Notes: generated by a model from the letters alone, not told the origin. A stretch of 43,566 bases of DNA from Desulfocurvibacter africanus subsp. africanus DSM 2603 (GCF_000422545.1 NZ_AULZ01000027.1:1-43566), one strand, 5' to 3'. Positions 25,285 to 34,626 are shown, counted from the first letter of the stretch. Translations and numbers: made by a program.

Positions 25285-25839
25285 TTAGCCTTCTCCGTCA
25301 TCCTCGAATTCGCTGGCACGCTCGGCCGCCAATTGCTCCGGGCTCATGCTCCAATAAGGCGTGCCGTCGCTCGTGCGACGCACCTTGACCTGCTGGAATT
25401 CGCCTTTCTTTATTTTGGACGCCATGAACACGTCCTTGCCGTCGAACTCGGCCCAGACGCCGGTGACCTTGATCTTCTGTCCCGCGGTCAGGCCGAATTC
25501 CTCCAACTGCTTGCCAACGAAGGCCTTGGGTCCCAGATGCACGGTCACCAGCTCGTCGTCGGCCCTGTCACGCATGATTACGCCAATGCCTGGAGCCATG
25601 CCATCCAGAGGAGTCAACTCGACGATTTCCTGGAAGGAGCCCTTGACCCTATCCAGCTCCTGCGGATCATAGCGCTGGTCGTACTCCCCATTTTGCTCCC
25701 AGCCAGTTAAACCCGAGGCCTGCGGGGTCTCGCTTTCCCCGCAGGCAACCAAGGCCGCAAGAATCACAAAAAACACAAGGGCCCGCACAAAAGCCGCAGT
25801 TCCGGCCGGACGCTTCGCCTGCCCATAAGTACCGCGCAT
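25285..25839 (-). CDS. Hypothetical lipoprotein with OB-fold-like domain
   Basis: 184 residues from the ATG with AAGGAGG six bases upstream; a longer reading from 25974 has no such site. The N-terminus has a basic region, a hydrophobic core and lipobox LVAC (Cys33), so it is probably a lipoprotein. Residues about 75-150 (GIGVIMRDRADDELVTVHLGP, then FGLTAGQKIKVTGVWAEFDGKDVFMASKIKKGE, given in parts) resemble a small OB-like beta barrel, of the type found in periplasmic proteins. The C-terminus is acidic. It stands alone. Family not recognised with certainty. Confidence 0.72.
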   Translation of the reverse strand: MRGTYGQAKRPAGTAAFVRALVFFVILAALVACGESETPQASGLTGWEQNGEYDQRYDPQELDRVKGSFQEIVELTPLDGMAPGIGVIMRDRADDELVTVHLGPKAFVGKQLEEFGLTAGQKIKVTGVWAEFDGKDVFMASKIKKGEFQQVKVRRTSDGTPYWSMSPEQLAAERASEFEDDGEG

Positions 25840-25995
25840 AATTCCCTCCTTGCCTGATGAGCCAACCTTGGTATTGTAATGTGCTCGGAGGATTATGTTA
25901 AGGCTCCAACCTCCCTTTTGTCGCAGCAGCATGAATAAGGCGGCCCGCCCAGAGCACTCTGGGCGGGCCGCCACACAAAGCCGTTAATGCAGGGG

Positions 25996-26166
25996 CTAAA
26001 CGATACGCTCGGCCATCTCTACCGCAGCTTGGCGGACCGCATCCTGGTCGCACGAAGGGCAAGTCATCTCGAACAGCCGCTCCAAAAGCTCAAGCTCGGA
26101 CATATCTTCCACGCTGCCGCGCTCGGCCATGGGCTGCTCTTCAATACTGTCGCGCATTTCCGTCAC
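25996..26166 (-). CDS. Small acidic hypothetical protein with CPxC
   Basis: About 56 residues from a GTG with AGGAGG four bases upstream; an ATG nine bases downstream, or a GTG at 26223, are alternative starts. It is rich in Glu and Met, with ELELLERLFEMTCPSCDQDA in the second half. The CPSC pair could bind metal or form a disulfide, but there is too little sequence to assign a family. It is on the same strand as its neighbours on either side. Moderately likely to be real because of the ribosome site. Confidence 0.45.
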   Translation of the reverse strand: MTEMRDSIEEQPMAERGSVEDMSELELLERLFEMTCPSCDQDAVRQAAVEMAERIV

Positions 26167-26396
26167 GGCTCCTCCTCTCTGGTCCTGGGGCTTGCGAGCC
26201 TCGTTCCCATGCGTATCGGACACCGGACAGTGACTCTCGGCAATGTTGCCCGGCTCCGCAGACCATTGGCCAATCCCGCATCTGGGTCGCGCTTTCGTGG
26301 CGCTGGGCGAAATCTAGCCCTAAGCCTTTGTCCGAGCCAGCGGACGGACTCCGATTTTCATGTCCGTGGATTGCCGACAGACGGTTGAGTCACAAA

Positions 26397-26702
26397 TCAG
26401 CCTTGACTTCTCTCCTCGGTGGCCATGCGCGTAAACATTTCCAGCACCGCGCGGCATTCCTTCTGGATTTCCTTGTCCGCGCGGCCCTCGGCGATGTCTT
26501 CAATAATTTCCAGCAGCTTGGGCGCAGTCAGAAACAGGAAGGCATTGTGGAAGGCCGTGGTTTCGCCGCCGGTTATATCTTCCCATGGGAAAAGACCCAC
26601 AAGGGTCTCCTGATCTTCGGCCAGCACGGCGTAGGCCTTGCCATCCTCGGATTCGAGCTCGAAAACCTCGGGGTGCAATTCCTGCGTGAACAACTTTTTC
26701 AT
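26397..26702 (-). CDS. Small acidic hypothetical protein
   Basis: 101 residues, soluble and acidic. A predicted beta-rich first half (KAYAVLAEDQETLVGLFPWEDI) precedes a helical second half (APKLLEIIEDIAEGRADKEI). GGGAGCGGAG stands just before ATG. I do not recognise the family. It may be transcribed from within the structured segment to its right; no promoter was identified. Confidence 0.6.
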   Translation of the reverse strand: MKKLFTQELHPEVFELESEDGKAYAVLAEDQETLVGLFPWEDITGGETTAFHNAFLFLTAPKLLEIIEDIAEGRADKEIQKECRAVLEMFTRMATEERSQG

Positions 26703-26784
26703 ACTCCGCTCCCTGGCGCTTTCCGGCTACAATCACCGGCGCGCTGCTTCAGCGCCTTCCGGCGCTGGAGTGTCGTGAACAAAA

Positions 26785-27083
26785 TTGACGCTGCCTGTAT
26801 CGCTTTTTGCGCTTACGCGCCTGCCCTTGCAAGGACGGGAGAGAGACAAACCCCACCAGGACTGGCTTCGAGCCTGTTTACGGTATGGCATGCCAATTGC
26901 CTTACATCCATCCGCAGGAGAGGCAACGGCCTTCCTGCAAGGGGTTGCTTCCCGTCGGCCCCTTGCATTGCCTTATACCCATGGCCAACATGGCGAGCGC
27001 CCCGCCATGTTGGCCAGCGGGCCCACCCTACACCCCCACAGGGCCCGTCGGCCGCCTGGCTTCATGCCGAGGCGGCCTTTTTC
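26785..27083 (+). ncRNA. Candidate structured RNA ending in an intrinsic terminator
   Basis: A stretch of about 300 bp with no supported protein gene contains consecutive stems: TGCAAGGGG/CCCCTTGCA (26936-26967), a perfect 14-bp stem (26982-26995/27003-27016, seven-base loop), and a final terminator. A longer-range pairing of GGTATGGCATGC (26882) with the complementary run ending ATACC (26979) would enclose the first. The 5' end is uncertain; TTGACG at 26785 has no good -10. It matches none of the conserved motifs I know for 6S RNA, tmRNA, RNase P RNA or SRP RNA. Confidence 0.3.
27050..27083 (+). terminator. Intrinsic terminator in an intergenic region
   Basis: GGCCGCCT (27050-27057) pairs with AGGCGGCC (27070-27077), with an inner GGC/GCC extension past a one-base bulge. 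It is followed by TTTTTCTTTC. It is plus-strand in direction although no plus-strand protein gene precedes it for over 4 kb. Confidence 0.65.
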
Positions 27084-27620
27084 TTTCAGTCCCAACCATT
27101 CGGCTCGTACGCTGGCGGGCTCCGTCTGTCCAGATTCGCGCTGCCTATCCCCGCAATGGCCTTCGCCTCGTGCCTCTGCTCCGACATACGTGCCTCAATG
27201 CCGAAACGGCCCGCAGCTCCCATGATTTCGTCATCCTGCGTCTGTTTAACATGCTCTGGGCCTCTGCACGGCCATCTCCTATCGTGCATCAATCGGGCAT
27301 ACGCAATGGCGAAAATGATTTAGCCCGTTACGCATGTCATTCCGGCCACTGTTATTCGGCATACTCCCGCCGCTCCATGCGCGGTTTCCGCCAATAGCAT
27401 CCAGACGCCTAGGCGCAAGCGCATCCCTGCGCATCTCGACGTGAGAAAAGAACGTACGAAGCTTTACAAAAACATGCGCTCAGCCTGTGTCGGGCCATGA
27501 AGGCCGTTCAGCCAACCCCGCTTCGACAATACGAAACATGCATGGCATGCAAGTTGCGCTATGGAAGCCGTCAACTATGCCGGATGGTCTTATAAACACT
27601 GCATGAGAGCGGAGAAGCAC
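27084..27620. other. Intergenic stretch without recognised features
   Basis: About 540 bp between the terminator and the small secreted protein gene. Open frames exist because of the base composition, but none has a ribosome site or a protein-like sequence. It must hold the promoter of the following gene; no clear candidate was found. Confidence 0.4.
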
Positions 27621-27869
27621 ATGAGGAAGATCGCCTTGCTCGCGGCCCTGGCCGCTTTTTCGACCACCATATCAGCCAATGGAGGGCTACAGCCCGGCCA
27701 GGCGGTCACCCTGTGCGACGATGGCGGAGCGTACGTCATCGTGAACACGCCCGAAGAATGCAAGGGTACGCCCTCGAACGGCACCATTACCGTCGTGGGT
27801 GGCGATATGATCTCAATAGACATGGATGGCAAGAACTTGATCATTGATACGGCCGGCAAGGATTCGTAA
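27621..27869 (+). CDS. Small secreted hypothetical protein
   Basis: 82 residues from the ATG preceded by GGAG at six bases; upstream in-frame ATGs lack ribosome sites. MRKIALLAALAAFSTTISAN is a classical signal peptide with cleavage near SAN. The mature part of about 60 residues has two Cys (VTLCDDGG and EECKGTP) that could form a disulfide, and several Gly-rich beta-type segments (TVVGGDMISIDMDGKNLII). Family not recognised. Single gene facing the IHF-like gene. Confidence 0.62.
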   Translation: MRKIALLAALAAFSTTISANGGLQPGQAVTLCDDGGAYVIVNTPEECKGTPSNGTITVVGGDMISIDMDGKNLIIDTAGKDS

Positions 27870-27988
27870 GCGGCTGGCCGAGTCTGAGCGCCGGACTTGC
27901 GCGGGCAGGACTCCGCAGCCAAAGCAAGCCGAGCGCGGGAGGCCTGCGCGTTCAGTCCTCGAAGGGACGAGATTTCTCGGCAGGCTGA

Positions 27989-28022
27989 GGGTCTCGAGGA
28001 GAGCGTACCCTCCTCAAGACCC
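27989..28022. terminator. Possible bidirectional terminator between convergent genes
   Basis: GGGTCT-C-GAGGAG pairs with CTCCTC-A-AGACCC (two 6-bp stems around one mismatch). It lies between the ends of two convergent genes, but neither side has a clear T-run. Confidence 0.33.
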
Positions 28023-28060
28023 TTGCCCGAAGACTCGCTAGATCATGGCGAAAGCTGGTT

Positions 28061-28423
28061 CTAATCCTCCAGCTCTTCACCGTTCAGTTCGCCGCGGAAC
28101 TTGCGCGACAAGCGGAAGACCACGACCTTGCGCGGCGGCAAGGTGATGGTTTCGTTGGTCTGGGGGTTGCGCCCCTTGCGAGCCCGCTTGTCGTAAGCCT
28201 CGAACTTGCCGAAGCCGCTGATGAGCAGAGAATGGTCGCGCTTTATGGACTGCTTCATGATGTCGAGCAAGGTTTCCACATGCGCCTTGATCTCGGCCCG
28301 GTTCAAGTCCGTCTTCTCGTAGATGTAGTCCACGATCTCGGCCTTGGTCAGCGTCTTGTTCAGGTGCAGTCTCCGCTCGCCCAGAGAGCTAGCTTCGGAC
28401 CGCGCTTGCGATGCGTTGGGCAT
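28061..28423 (-). CDS. HU/IHF family DNA-binding protein, IHF-alpha-like
   Basis: 120 residues. The HU/IHF fold is clear: TKAEIVDYIYEKTDLNRAEI (about 26-45), SLLISGFGKFEAYDKRARKGRNP written across about 65-87, then the DNA-inserting loop region ETITLPPRKVVVFRLSRKF. The ARKGRNPQT and RKVVVFR pattern favours the IHF alpha side over HU. It bends DNA as a nucleoid and regulatory protein. The N-terminus is about 20 residues longer than usual; the chosen ATG has GGAGGAG ten bases upstream and overlaps the HIT gene by 35 bp, so coupling is likely. Confidence 0.88.
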   Translation of the reverse strand: MPNASQARSEASSLGERRLHLNKTLTKAEIVDYIYEKTDLNRAEIKAHVETLLDIMKQSIKRDHSLLISGFGKFEAYDKRARKGRNPQTNETITLPPRKVVVFRLSRKFRGELNGEELED

Positions 28424-28811
28424 AATCGTTCATCTCCTCCTTGCCGGCATAGGATGTCTGGCCCCAGAGCTTGAGGCCGTCGCCGGCGAACCGCGGGATG
28501 AGGTGGAAGTGGGCGTGCATCACCACCTGGCCTGCCGCGGCGTTGGTATTGACGCCAAAGTTGAGACCATCCGCCCCGGTCCCTTCCATGACGGCCCTAC
28601 CCACGACCTTGAGCGCCGCAAGGATCTCCTCGCCCAGGTCGCTGGGCAAATCGAGCAAGGTACGATAATGCTCCTTGGGAACGAGCAAGGTGTGGCCCTT
28701 CATGCTGGGTGCGATATCGAGAAAGGCCAGCAGCCTTTCGCTTTCGTAGATTTTGGCGCACGGCACCTCGCCGGCCGCTATCCTGCAGAAGATGCACTGT
28801 TCGTCCCTCAT
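28389..28811 (-). CDS. HIT family nucleotide-binding protein
   Basis: 140 residues. The histidine triad is HAHFHLIPR (about 99-107), and the N-terminal CIFC (residues 6-9) is the zinc-binding pair found in many HIT hydrolases. Members hydrolyse nucleotide phosphoramidates or dinucleoside polyphosphates through the middle His of the triad. GGGAGG lies about eight bases before ATG. It is the first gene of a two-gene unit with the IHF-like protein. Confidence 0.93.
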   Translation of the reverse strand: MRDEQCIFCRIAAGEVPCAKIYESERLLAFLDIAPSMKGHTLLVPKEHYRTLLDLPSDLGEEILAALKVVGRAVMEGTGADGLNFGVNTNAAAGQVVMHAHFHLIPRFAGDGLKLWGQTSYAGKEEMNDYAQRIASAVRS

Positions 28812-28993
28812 GGGCTCGCCTCCCTTGCTTCGGCCTGCGCCGGGTTGCCCTGGCCTGCACGGCTAGATCGAACGTTGAAGCGCCGACAGCCGGCATTAGC
28901 TAAAGCTAACGAACTCAGCAGTTTAAATCAAGACGTTTAAAAAAATATTCATTCCCTTTTCTTTTTCGTCCTGCCAACCGAACATGGTATAGC

Positions 28994-30031
28994 ATGCCGC
29001 GCCTGATCGCCTTCCGCCACCCCCGTTCGCGCCGCGGCAGCGCCACGCGCAGGATCTTGCCGGTATTCCTGCCGCAGCACGGCTGCCCCGGACGCTGTCG
29101 CTTCTGCTCCCAGCGGTTGCAAACCGGACTAGACCGCAAGCCTCTGGCCGAACACCATGCCCAACTGGCCGCCGAGTTGGATCGCCTGCACCGGACAGGC
29201 TCCCAGCCCCTGGAAATCGGCTTTTACGGCGCCACATTCACGGCCCTACCCGAACCGTGGCCCGAACGATTCGTGGCCTTGGCTGCATCCTACATGAAGC
29301 AGGGACTTATTGCACGCATCCGCTGCTCCACACGGCCAGATGCCTGCGATTTTTCTTTGCTGTCCAGATTGAGGGACCTGGGGCTAGAACTTGTCGAAAT
29401 CGGCGTGCAGACCTTCGACGCCGAGGCGCTGGCTCGCTCCGGCCGTGGTCACGGACCAGCCGAGGCCCTGGCCGGCTGCCGGGCTGTCAGCGTGGCGGGC
29501 CTGGCTTTGGGTCTGCACCTCATGCCCGGCCTGCCCGGTCAATCCGGCGCCGCCTTCCTGCGCGACGTGGACACGGCCGTATCCCTGGAGCCCGAGAGCG
29601 TGCGTCTGCACCCTTGTCTCGTGCTCGCCGGCACCCCCCTAGCCGGGGATCTGACGGCCGGGAGCTACCGCCCTTGGGGCCTTGCGCGAACCATCAATCT
29701 GCTGGCCCTGGCCTTGCTGCGCCTGTGGAGTCGCTCCGTCGACGTCATTCGCCTGGGCGTCGCGCCCGAGGAGGCCTTCGTCACCAGCATCCTGGCCGGA
29801 CCGTGGCATGCGGCCCTGGGCCAGCGCGCCATGTCACTTGCCCTGTATCTGCACGTCCGCTCGCGCGCCGCGGCTCTGGGCCTGCCAGCCAGGCGGCTGC
29901 ACCTGCCGCGCCGCTACCAGAGCGACGTGCGCGGCTGGCGCGGCGAGCTGTTGCCGGCCTGGCGCAAAATCGGGCTTGAGCCCGAGGCCCTGGTTGTCTG
30001 GGATCGCGAGTTCTTCTTGCTGGAGGCCTGA
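28994..30031 (+). CDS. Radical SAM protein (Elp3/oxygen-independent coproporphyrinogen-oxidase-like)
   Basis: 345 residues. The [4Fe-4S] cluster motif CPGRCRFC is at residues 31-38, preceded by LPVFLPQHG, the start common to Elp3-type radical SAM proteins. The barrel contains EIGFYGATFTALP (GGE-like strand), STRPDACD, and VEIGVQTFDAEAL, all usual for this group. The C-terminal part is an unassigned extension rich in Arg and Leu. It cleaves S-adenosylmethionine to start a radical reaction; substrate unknown, perhaps tRNA or cofactor modification. The start is uncertain because no ribosome site precedes it. Confidence 0.85.
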   Translation: MPRLIAFRHPRSRRGSATRRILPVFLPQHGCPGRCRFCSQRLQTGLDRKPLAEHHAQLAAELDRLHRTGSQPLEIGFYGATFTALPEPWPERFVALAASYMKQGLIARIRCSTRPDACDFSLLSRLRDLGLELVEIGVQTFDAEALARSGRGHGPAEALAGCRAVSVAGLALGLHLMPGLPGQSGAAFLRDVDTAVSLEPESVRLHPCLVLAGTPLAGDLTAGSYRPWGLARTINLLALALLRLWSRSVDVIRLGVAPEEAFVTSILAGPWHAALGQRAMSLALYLHVRSRAAALGLPARRLHLPRRYQSDVRGWRGELLPAWRKIGLEPEALVVWDREFFLLEA

Positions 30032-30102
30032 TCTTGTTTTAGCTTCCCGCCCGGTGAAATGGCGTCAAGGTGCATTGCACAGAGGCCAAGGAGAGTGAGC
30101 CC

Positions 30103-31032
30103 ATGGAATGGCCGCATAAGGACCTGCTGGATGTTGGACAACTCAGCCGCGAGGAAGCCGAGCACGTTTTCCGCACCGGCCGATATTTCCAGGAGATCAA
30201 CGCCAGGCCGGTGAAGAAGGTGCCCACGCTCAAGGGCCGCACCGTGGTCTTGTTCTTCGCCGAGCCGAGCACGCGCACCAAGACATCCTTCGACATGGCC
30301 GCCAAGCGGCTTTCGGCCGACACCTTTTCCCTGGCCAAGTCCGGCAGTTCGCTGACCAAGGGCGAAAGTCTCAAGGACACTGCCTGGACCTTGCAGGCCA
30401 TGAGCCTGGACGCCCTGGTCATACGCCACCAGGCCAGCGGCGCGGCCCAATATTTGGCCGAGCGGCTGGAGTGCTCCGTGATCAACGCGGGCGACGGCTG
30501 GCACGCCCACCCCACCCAGGCCCTGCTGGACGCCTTTACCCTGTACCAGGAATGGGGTTCGGTGCAGGGCAAGACCATCCTAATACTGGGCGACATTGCC
30601 CACAGCCGCGTTGCGCGTTCCAATGTGCAGCTGCTGACCATGCTGGGCGCGAAAGTGCGCCTGTGCGGACCGCGCACGCTCATGCCTTCGGCCGTGGGAG
30701 GCTGGCCCGTGGAGGTCGGCTATAACCTGGACGAGGCCGTGCGCGGCGTCGACGCCGTCATGTGCCTGCGGCTGCAGCTTGAGCGCCAAACCTCCTGCCT
30801 GTTCCCGGACGGGCGCGAGTACGCGCGCTCATACTGCCTGGGCATGCGCCACCTGGAACGGGCCAACGCCGGAGCGAAGATCCTGCACCCAGGCCCCATC
30901 AACCGCGGGCTGGAGATCTCCTCCGATGTCGCGGACTGCCCGGACAGCCTTATCCTCGACCAGGTGGCCAGCGGCGTGGCCGTGCGCATGGCCCTGCTTT
31001 TCCTGTACGTGACGCGCAAGGAGGTCGAATGA
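30103..31032 (+). CDS. pyrB: Aspartate carbamoyltransferase catalytic subunit
   Basis: 309 residues from the ATG preceded by AAGGAGAG. It catalyses carbamoyl phosphate plus aspartate to N-carbamoylaspartate, the committed step of pyrimidine synthesis. The carbamoyl-phosphate signature [12 protein letters not shown] (about 47-58), [11 protein letters not shown] (about 131-141), [14 protein letters not shown], and the C-terminal LHPGPINRG are all present. No regulatory pyrI gene is nearby. Its stop overlaps the pyrC start, so pyrB and pyrC form a coupled pair. Confidence 0.96.
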   Translation: MEWPHKDLLDVGQLSREEAEHVFRTGRYFQEINARPVKKVPTLKGRTVVLFFAEPSTRTKTSFDMAAKRLSADTFSLAKSGSSLTKGESLKDTAWTLQAMSLDALVIRHQASGAAQYLAERLECSVINAGDGWHAHPTQALLDAFTLYQEWGSVQGKTILILGDIAHSRVARSNVQLLTMLGAKVRLCGPRTLMPSAVGGWPVEVGYNLDEAVRGVDAVMCLRLQLERQTSCLFPDGREYARSYCLGMRHLERANAGAKILHPGPINRGLEISSDVADCPDSLILDQVASGVAVRMALLFLYVTRKEVE

Positions 31033-32306
31033 TGGCCGCACCTGAACTGGTTATCCGCAATGCGCGGTGCTTGGGCCGGGCCGTGGACCTGCTCGTGTCC
31101 GACGGCAAGGTGCTGGAGCTGACCGATCACGCGCCCGATCGGGACTATGGCGCAGCGCGAACCGTGGATGCAGGCGGCGCGATCCTGCTGCCGGCGCTCA
31201 TCGACGCACACACGCACCTGCGCGAGCCCGGCTTCGAATACAAGGAAGACATTGCCTCGGGCCTGGCTGCCGCCGCGCACGGCGGCTTCGGCCGGATCAT
31301 GTGCATGGCCAACACGCGGCCCGTCAACGACCACGCACCCATAACGCAGGCCATGCTCGGCGCGGCCCGCAAGACTTGGCCCCAGGGCCCGTTCCTGCAC
31401 CCCATCGGCGCGCTGACCAAGGACCTGAAGGGCCAGGAGCTGGCGCCCATGGCCGAATTGGCCGAGGTCGGCTGCGTGGCCTTCTCCAACGACGGCTTGC
31501 CCGTGGCCGATACGGAACGCTTCCGTCGCGCCGTGGAGTACGCGGCCAGCGTGGGCCGGCCGGTCATCGACCACTGCGAGGACCCGCACATGGCCCCAGC
31601 CGCGGGTGTCAACGAAGGCGCGATCTCCAGCCGCCTGGGCCTGCGCGGCCAGCCCGACGTGGCCGAAGCCGTGCAGGTGGCCCGCGACATCCTGCTGGCC
31701 GAATATCTGGCCATTCCCATCCATCTGGCGCACATCAGCTGCATCCGCTCGCTGGAGTTCATCCGTGCGGCCAAGGCGCGCGGCGTGGCGGTCACGGCCG
31801 AGACCTGCCCGCACTACCTGCTGCTGACCGAAGAGGCCGTGGACGGCTACCGCACCGAGGCCAAGGTCAACCCGCCACTGCGCACGCAGGCCGACCTGCA
31901 GGCCATGCGCGCGGCCATTGCCGACGGCACCATCGACATGCTCGCCACGGACCATGCCCCGCACGCCGCGCACGAGAAGGATGTGGAGTTCGACTTGGCC
32001 CCGTGCGGCATCTCCGGCCTGGATACGGCCCTGCCGCTGACCTGGGATCTGGTGCGCGAAGGCGTGCTGGACGAAGCGGCCTTCCGACGCCTGTGGCACG
32101 AACGGCCCGCCGAGGTCTTCGGCCTGCCGGCCAACTATTTCCGGCCCGGCGATCCGGCGGACTTCATCCTGTTCGATCCCGAGGCCCGCTGGACCCTCAC
32201 GACCGAGACCATGCGCTCCAAGGGCAAGAACACGCCCTTCCTTGGCAGGGAGATGCGCGGACGCTGCACGCTGCTTTCCATGGCCGGCAATGTGGTGCTC
32301 GGCTAG
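31029..32306 (+). CDS. pyrC: Dihydroorotase
   Basis: 425 residues, multifunctional-type (class I) dihydroorotase, which interconverts carbamoylaspartate and dihydroorotate. Zinc-site signatures are [10 protein letters not shown] (about 58-67), IDHCED (about 180), IHLAHIS (about 233) and LLATDHAPH (about 305-313). AAGGAGG stands four bases before the ATG at 31029 and seven before a second ATG at 31032; either may be used. Overlaps pyrB by four bases. The class I form is often active on its own or with PyrB. Confidence 0.95.
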   Translation: MMAAPELVIRNARCLGRAVDLLVSDGKVLELTDHAPDRDYGAARTVDAGGAILLPALIDAHTHLREPGFEYKEDIASGLAAAAHGGFGRIMCMANTRPVNDHAPITQAMLGAARKTWPQGPFLHPIGALTKDLKGQELAPMAELAEVGCVAFSNDGLPVADTERFRRAVEYAASVGRPVIDHCEDPHMAPAAGVNEGAISSRLGLRGQPDVAEAVQVARDILLAEYLAIPIHLAHISCIRSLEFIRAAKARGVAVTAETCPHYLLLTEEAVDGYRTEAKVNPPLRTQADLQAMRAAIADGTIDMLATDHAPHAAHEKDVEFDLAPCGISGLDTALPLTWDLVREGVLDEAAFRRLWHERPAEVFGLPANYFRPGDPADFILFDPEARWTLTTETMRSKGKNTPFLGREMRGRCTLLSMAGNVVLG

Positions 32307-32409
32307 CCCTGGCTTCGAATGGCGATTAAAGGTCCGGCTCAATTCCGACAGCGGCGTAAGCCGACGCGCGGCTCCATACGAAACGAGGCGACGCCTTTTC
32401 GCCCCGGTT

Positions 32410-32537
32410 TAGAGCATTTTGCTTTTGAAAATGCTCTGCAAGCCATGCGTCGGCATGGCTTGCTGCCCCGCAGGCGTAGGCGGAATGTAATTCCGCCGTC
32501 AACGCCGAAGGGAGCGTCTGAAATGCAAAATGCTTTA
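32410..32537 (+). repeat. Dispersed palindromic element, copy 4 (type B, forward)
   Basis: 128 bp, differing from copy 3 by one base in the body (TTGCTGCC for TTGCCGCC). TA at both edges. It lies between pyrC and the YejM-like gene. Confidence 0.9.
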
Positions 32538-32725
32538 GCAGATATCGCGCTCCTGGCCACTTCGCCGGTCCGGCGCACATCCTCTGTCCAGCGCCACAAG
32601 GCAGGCATGCGCAGCCGGGCGCGTACGGCCTTGACAGCGTTCGTTCAGGCAGCTAGCACGGCAAGCAGATCATCGCGCAACCCGAGCACCTCGTAGCGGC
32701 CATGTCCGCACGCCGATAGGCCAAT

Positions 32726-34615
32726 ATGTTCACCAGCTTTTTTTCCGTACTGCTGCCGACAGACAGGCAGCTCTTCTCGCTTTTGGCCCTGTTCGGCCTA
32801 TGGAGCGCTTTCGTCTCCTGCCTGGCTTTCCTGCCCGCCCTGGCACCGGTGCTGCAAAACGCCAGCCCCATGGTCCGCGCATACCTGCTGGCCGCCACCG
32901 TCTCGCACATGGCCATGCTCAACGCCGCCGCCGTGTTGATCGCTTTGGCTGCCTACATCCTGACCAGATCCCGCACCGTGGCCTGGAGCCTGGCCTTCGC
33001 GCTCATGTTGGCCTTGAATCTTTTCCTTCTGGCCGACGCATACTCCTTCTCCATCTTCCGCCTGCATCTCAATGCCATGATCTTGAGCCTGGCTCTGCCT
33101 CCGACCGGTTGGAGCTCCCTGGACCCGACCTCCAGCGCTGTCCTCAAACTTGCCCTGGCTTTCGGCGTGCTGCTCCTGGCGCAAATCGCCGGCCTGCTAT
33201 GGGCCATGCGTGGCGCGGTCCGGCTCAAACGGCGGGCCCTCGTGGGCCTGGCTTGCGTCCTGATAGCCATCGTGGCTGCGGACAAGGCCACCTATGCCTA
33301 CGGCGACCTGTTCGGCCGGCGCGAAATCCTTCAGGTCGACAAGCTGTTCCAGCTCTATCAGCCTTTTACCGTAAAGCGCATGGCGTCCAAGACCTTCGGC
33401 GTCAAGGGCAACAAGGGCGACGCTTATGCCGCGAGCGATCCGGCCACGCTCGCCGTGGGCCAACTGGCCTATCCGTTACGGCCGATTGAGCTTGGACAAG
33501 CCAGCGCACGTCATAACATCGTGCTCGTCCTCCTCGATGCCTGGCGCTTCGACATGCTGAACGAGGCCGTCACGCCCAACCTGGACGTCTTCGCCAGGGA
33601 ACACGCCACGACTTTCGCCAACCACTATAGCGGCGGCAACACCAGCCGCTTCGGGGTCTTTTCCCTGCTTTACGGCCTGCCGGGCTCCTACTGGAATGAT
33701 GCGCTCAAGCAGCGCAAGGGCAGCGCTCTCATGGACACCTTGGCCACGGCAGGCTACGAGTTTCATATCACGTCCAGCGCGGACCTGCGCTGGCCCGAGT
33801 TCCGCAGGACCGCCTTCGTGAACCTGGCCGAAGCCGACATACGCGATGCTTTCGATACCAAAATCAAGCACAAGCGCGACCGCACCCTCACGGACGCATT
33901 CGCGGCCTTTGCCGCCAAGCGCGCCCTCGGTCCAGGCAACAAGCCTTTCTTCTACTTCCTGCTCTTCGATTCGGCCCAAAGCCCCTACAGCTACTCCGAG
34001 GAATACGAGAAGCTCGCCTCTCAAAGCGCGTTGAGCGCCGCAGGCGGAGACGGATTGGCACATGCCAACCGCTACCGGAACGCCCTCCGTTACCTGGACC
34101 AGCTGTGCGGAGAAATCCTGCGCGCGGTGCTCGACACGCGCCTGGCCACGAACACGATCCTCGTCTTCACCAGCGCTCACGGCGAAGAATTCGATGAACT
34201 TGGCTTCCTGGATGACAGCAGCGCCTTCACCGTCGGCCAGACCAAGGTGCCCATGCTGGTCTTCTGGCCGGGCCGCCCGCCCGCCCGTGTGGAGCGACTC
34301 ACCTCGCACCATGACCTCGCTCCCACGCTGCTGGGCATGCTCGGCGCGAACAACGAGCCGCGGGACTACTCCGTGGGCCAGGACCTCTTCGCGGAAATGG
34401 GCCGAAGCTACGTGACCAGCGCGAACTGGGACGCCACGGCCTACATCGACGGCTCGAACGTATGCATCTTTCCCGCCGAGAGCAGCTCGATGCTGTCCAC
34501 GGAAATCCGCGACAGCGAGAACCGCCCGGCCGACAAGCCCGGCGAGGTCCTGAAGCGCATACGCCCGAATCTGTCCCGGATGGCCCAGGACATGGGGCGC
34601 TTCTACCGGCGCTAG
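32726..34615 (+). CDS. YejM/PbgA-like inner-membrane sulfatase-fold protein
   Basis: 629 residues. The N-terminal about 190 residues hold five hydrophobic helices (DUF3413-like). A linker follows, then a periplasmic alkaline-phosphatase/sulfatase fold: IVLVLLDAWRFDMLNEAVTPN (in parts, about 265-285), GGNTSRFGVFSLLYGLPGSYW (about 305-325), FTSAHGEEFDELG (about 480) and SHHDLAPTLLG. In enterobacteria YejM/PbgA couples lipopolysaccharide level to LpxC turnover and binds cardiolipin. The same architecture suggests an envelope-lipid role here, but orthology is not shown. No clear ribosome site. It has its own transcript between repeat copies. Confidence 0.85.
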   Translation: MFTSFFSVLLPTDRQLFSLLALFGLWSAFVSCLAFLPALAPVLQNASPMVRAYLLAATVSHMAMLNAAAVLIALAAYILTRSRTVAWSLAFALMLALNLFLLADAYSFSIFRLHLNAMILSLALPPTGWSSLDPTSSAVLKLALAFGVLLLAQIAGLLWAMRGAVRLKRRALVGLACVLIAIVAADKATYAYGDLFGRREILQVDKLFQLYQPFTVKRMASKTFGVKGNKGDAYAASDPATLAVGQLAYPLRPIELGQASARHNIVLVLLDAWRFDMLNEAVTPNLDVFAREHATTFANHYSGGNTSRFGVFSLLYGLPGSYWNDALKQRKGSALMDTLATAGYEFHITSSADLRWPEFRRTAFVNLAEADIRDAFDTKIKHKRDRTLTDAFAAFAAKRALGPGNKPFFYFLLFDSAQSPYSYSEEYEKLASQSALSAAGGDGLAHANRYRNALRYLDQLCGEILRAVLDTRLATNTILVFTSAHGEEFDELGFLDDSSAFTVGQTKVPMLVFWPGRPPARVERLTSHHDLAPTLLGMLGANNEPRDYSVGQDLFAEMGRSYVTSANWDATAYIDGSNVCIFPAESSSMLSTEIRDSENRPADKPGEVLKRIRPNLSRMAQDMGRFYRR

Positions 34616-34626
34616 CCTTGGCCCGA

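Noticed and set aside
26882-26979. Known riboswitch or housekeeping RNA in the structured segment
   Set aside because: None of the conserved cores I know for cobalamin, SAM, TPP, 6S, tmRNA, SRP or RNase P RNA is present, so I left it as an unnamed candidate.
26328-27397. Overlapping long frames on the plus strand (331, 146 and 196 codons)
   Set aside because: Three frames open over the same DNA show low stop density, not coding. They cross strong hairpins and a terminator and lack ribosome sites.
32319-32696. 125-codon frame across element copy 4
   Set aside because: Its middle is a translation of the dispersed element (the same peptide recurs at other copies), so it is a shadow of the repeat.
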